From Phoronis ovalis (Eukaryota > Phoronida > Phoronidae): a DNA stretch of 21,299 nucleotides. Below, piece after piece: positions 18,988 to 21,299 of this stretch. Location of the stretch: positions 1-21,299 of the forward strand of contig JAOXYB010101715.1 in assembly GCA_028565635.1 (NCBI GenBank). The letters are read 5' to 3'. The translations under genes and the position numbers were made by a program. Below the pieces are notes generated by a model, which saw only the letters and a list, made by a program, of their open reading frames with translations, made no database searches and was not told the origin of the DNA. How positions within the stretch are numbered: position 1 is the stretch's first letter; every line of letters begins with the position of its first letter.

Positions 18988-21031
18988 CTACTGCATATGG
19001 TGATTGCTCATTGGTGGAATGCAAACTACATCTCCATTAAATTTTGTTGAAATGTTTTCCATTTCTCCGCGAAATTTAACATATTTCCTATCCAATTCTT
19101 CCTCCACTGTCCGAAGAGCAGTTTCTAGCCTGTCAATACCCTGTTTAATCTCCACACATTCAGGGTCATTTTCTTCATTTACTTGCTTACTAGGAGTACG
19201 TTTTGATGTTTGTGGTGATAAGATAAAACTTGCATCCCCGAAATCAGGTAATGCTGGACGATTACTTGACATAGCTTCTGGACTGTTTAATGAAATGCTG
19301 GCTTTTTGTAACTGAATTTCAAGATCTATTGACACTAAGATCTGATCTAGATCATCCTTGCTTACATTTGCACTCTGAAATACGGACATGTAAACTGGCA
19401 TTTTCAAAGGTTTTGTAAGACATTATTAAACACCTTACATATACAATTTTTTTTAAACCTTTCATCATAGTTTCTGTAATATTTTTTTTACCCAAATTAA
19501 ATCATGGCTTTTGGCAGACACGAAAAGACTGTGGTGCTCAGTTTAAAAAAATTGATACAAAAGTATAGGAAGGAAAACAGAAGAGTGATTTAGGTACGGT
19601 AGTTCACTTGGAAAAAGAAGCTCTTTGTCATGCCAATGTAATCCCTTTAGCTCTGAATTTGGAGAAGTAACCCTCCAATTCTTTACACTCTATCATGATT
19701 CACTCACAAGAAGCTCACCGTTTGAGCATCCAATTTGCTAAGAGGGTGACTGAAAATGAGCTGACTGATAGCATCCTCACATTTTGAAAGCATATCCATT
19801 TTGAACAACAAAATTCTAACTACCATTTTTGTCAACGAAAAAATAAAATTATACTACTATAAACTATAAGTTGTTTCACAAACACAGTGCATATAAATAA
19901 GAAGATAACAGGTCAATGAATTTTTACAGCTAAAATACAATACATACTTTTGATGTCCACAGTCTCTCAAGATGTTCGTATATTGCCTCATATTTTGTAA
20001 TAGCATCTTGTAACATGGCCCTGGATTCAGTCATCTCATTTACAGATTCGGGTGGGATATTATATGGTAATTTTACGTCATCGAGATTTCTTTGGTGTTC
20101 CTTCCTGGCTACAGCTTCCTGAAGTTTAGCATCCAGCACACTTTCCTGAAACATGGAAAACTCTTGAAAATCAGGACACAGTACATCTAATGGTAACTAC
20201 TGAGTTTGATAAGAAGACAATTCGTCACATACTGAACACCACATACCTAGTGCCTAAGAGTGTTTTTCTAAACTGCTCACTCTGTGTGTCCAAAACTATA
20301 GCTCAATCCAGCCATTCAGACAATATTCTAATTTTGTGAGTGACACAACCTATGTTTACCAACCAAACAAATCGTTACTTTTTATTAGTGTGAGAAACTG
20401 TTTGCATCATGGACTCATGCTAACTGTTATGATAGATCTAAAGAATACCAAGTTTCCTTAAATGTTTATTTACCATCCAAGTCCAAAATACGTCTTCTGT
20501 TTCTTTCCATTTTAACAAATCTTGTAATCTTTCATTGTCTTTTTCTAGAAGTTGAAGATTCTGCAAAAGTAAACACAGAAACAATGCATGAGATAAAAAC
20601 GATATGCATAACCATGTCACTGCATCATCATAAGTGATGTCAGATAAATATAGATTGAATGGAAAAAATCCAGATTTTACTTCGTACAAGACTTTGTCAA
20701 GATTAAGTAATTTCACCGTGTTAAAGATAATATGCAGAAAGGTGCCAGATTGTGTAAGAAATAGAAGTGAAAGATTCATAAATACAATTTTTGAAAAATG
20801 TAAAGCGATAACCAAAGAATAGTAACTAATATTTCTATTCAAATGAATGGCATAAACTCGTTTCAATCTATACATTCTTTTCCAAATTCTTGTTCAATAT
20901 GTGTATTCCTTAGCCACAACATCCTACAATACCTTTTTCAAGAGTTCTGGGTGACGTAACATCATCACTTCTAACACTGATAGATGGTTTCTGTCAGGTG
21001 ATAAGGACACACCTTGTGTAGCTTCACGAAT
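18988..21031 (-). CDS. Coiled-coil protein, C-terminal part (at least four exons; 5' end outside)
   Basis: Exons on the - strand are 21031..20933, 20560..20474, 20145..19948 and 19374..18988, about 256 residues. All junctions are phase 0 with clean signals: TTATTTAG|ATT, AAG|GTATTG, TTTTGCAG|AAT, ATG|GTAAAT, TTTCAG|GAA, AAA|GTATGT and TATTTCAG|AGT. The product begins IREATQGVSLSPDRN, continues with helical LLEKDNERLQDLLKWKE, a conserved-looking WTWM, a long charged helix, a Ser/Thr/Pro-rich linker with SPQTSKRTPSK (possible proline-directed phosphorylation), and a final heptad segment around IDRLETALRTVEEELDRKY. The style suggests a cytoskeletal or spindle/centrosome coiled-coil protein, but I do not recognise the family. 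An additional 81-nt coding-looking segment lies in the last intron. The upstream intron holds the minisatellite. Confidence 0.75.
19719..19799 (-). other. Candidate extra or alternative exon of the coiled-coil gene
   Basis: Within the last intron, ATG at 19799 opens 27 codons (MDMLSKCEDA...) that end at a strong donor, ACG|GTGAGC, in phase 0. That is exactly the phase of the last exon. The only acceptor nearby (GTTAG before 19815) would be in the wrong phase for the preceding exon. It could therefore be the first coding exon of a short isoform from an internal promoter, or a chance match. Confidence 0.4.
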
Positions 21032-21076
21032 CTAAATAAAACAACATGCAATAGTTACAACAATGCAATACAGTAA

Positions 21077-21299
21077 GTACATACTAGTCAACCATGATTA
21101 CCAGAATATAAGGACTGTACGCACTAGTCAACCATGATTACCAGAATATAAGGACTGTACGCACTAGTCAACCATGATTACCAGAATATAAGGACTGTAC
21201 GCACTAGTCAACCATGATTACAAGAATATAAGGACTGTACGCACTAGTCAACCATGATTACCAGAATATAAGGACTGTACGCACTAGTCAACCATGATT
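21077..21299. repeat. 40-bp minisatellite, running off the window
   Basis: Five full units and one partial start at 21077, 21117, 21157, 21197, 21237 and 21277, each of the form GTACGCACTAGTCAACCATG... The first unit differs at two bases (AT for GC after GTAC) and the fourth at one (A for C at 21222). There are no spacers. It lies in an intron of the coiled-coil gene. Confidence 0.95.

Noticed and set aside
21077-21299. CRISPR-like array
   Set aside because: The 40-bp units abut without spacers, and the surroundings are eukaryotic intron sequence.

Overview
The window reads as nuclear DNA of an invertebrate animal. It is AT-rich, its genes have GT-AG introns and AATAAA poly(A) signals, and its proteins are metazoan in style: a MYND zinc finger, extracellular leucine-rich-repeat (LRR) plus immunoglobulin (Ig) proteins, and a multi-exon coiled-coil protein. 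I cannot name the phylum from sequence alone. A foldback element with a CCGGGGG end and AGGGGTGT internal repeats resembles repeats I associate with marine invertebrate genomes, which is only a weak hint.

Layout. Positions 1-57 may be the end of an upstream gene, with its 3' UTR and a poly(A) signal near 324. A MYND-finger protein occupies 694-2563 on the + strand in two visible exons; its 5' end was not found. Three paralogous secreted LRR-Ig genes follow: A (5211-7569, +), B (10472-12826, +) and C (17247-15164, -). At the right edge is the 3' part of a coiled-coil gene on the - strand, in at least four exons from 21031 to 18988. A 40-bp minisatellite runs off the window end in one of its introns.

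Genes A and B are a tandem duplication. Homology covers not only the main exon but also a promoter block, a 5' UTR exon, the introns and the 3' flank (about 3692-8300 and 9054-13250). The long open frames of A and B contain no start ATG at the signal peptide. Both are completed by a tiny upstream coding stretch, ATG plus 8-11 nt, ending in TG just before a GTAAT donor; splicing creates a Trp codon. C lies tail-to-tail with B, lacks the promoter block and seems to use a different, very short first intron.

All three LRR-Ig products have a signal peptide, a cysteine-capped LRR array of about 17-18 repeats and one Ig domain, with no membrane segment after it. A cysteine-rich, glycine/serine/tyrosine-rich insert interrupts the Ig domain and varies in sequence, length and cysteine number (6, 6, 4) while the scaffold stays conserved. 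This conserved-scaffold, variable-loop design is the main candidate for an undescribed recognition system, by loose analogy with other LRR-based immune molecules. A foldback element sits in the 3' UTR region of A; B keeps the apparent empty site.
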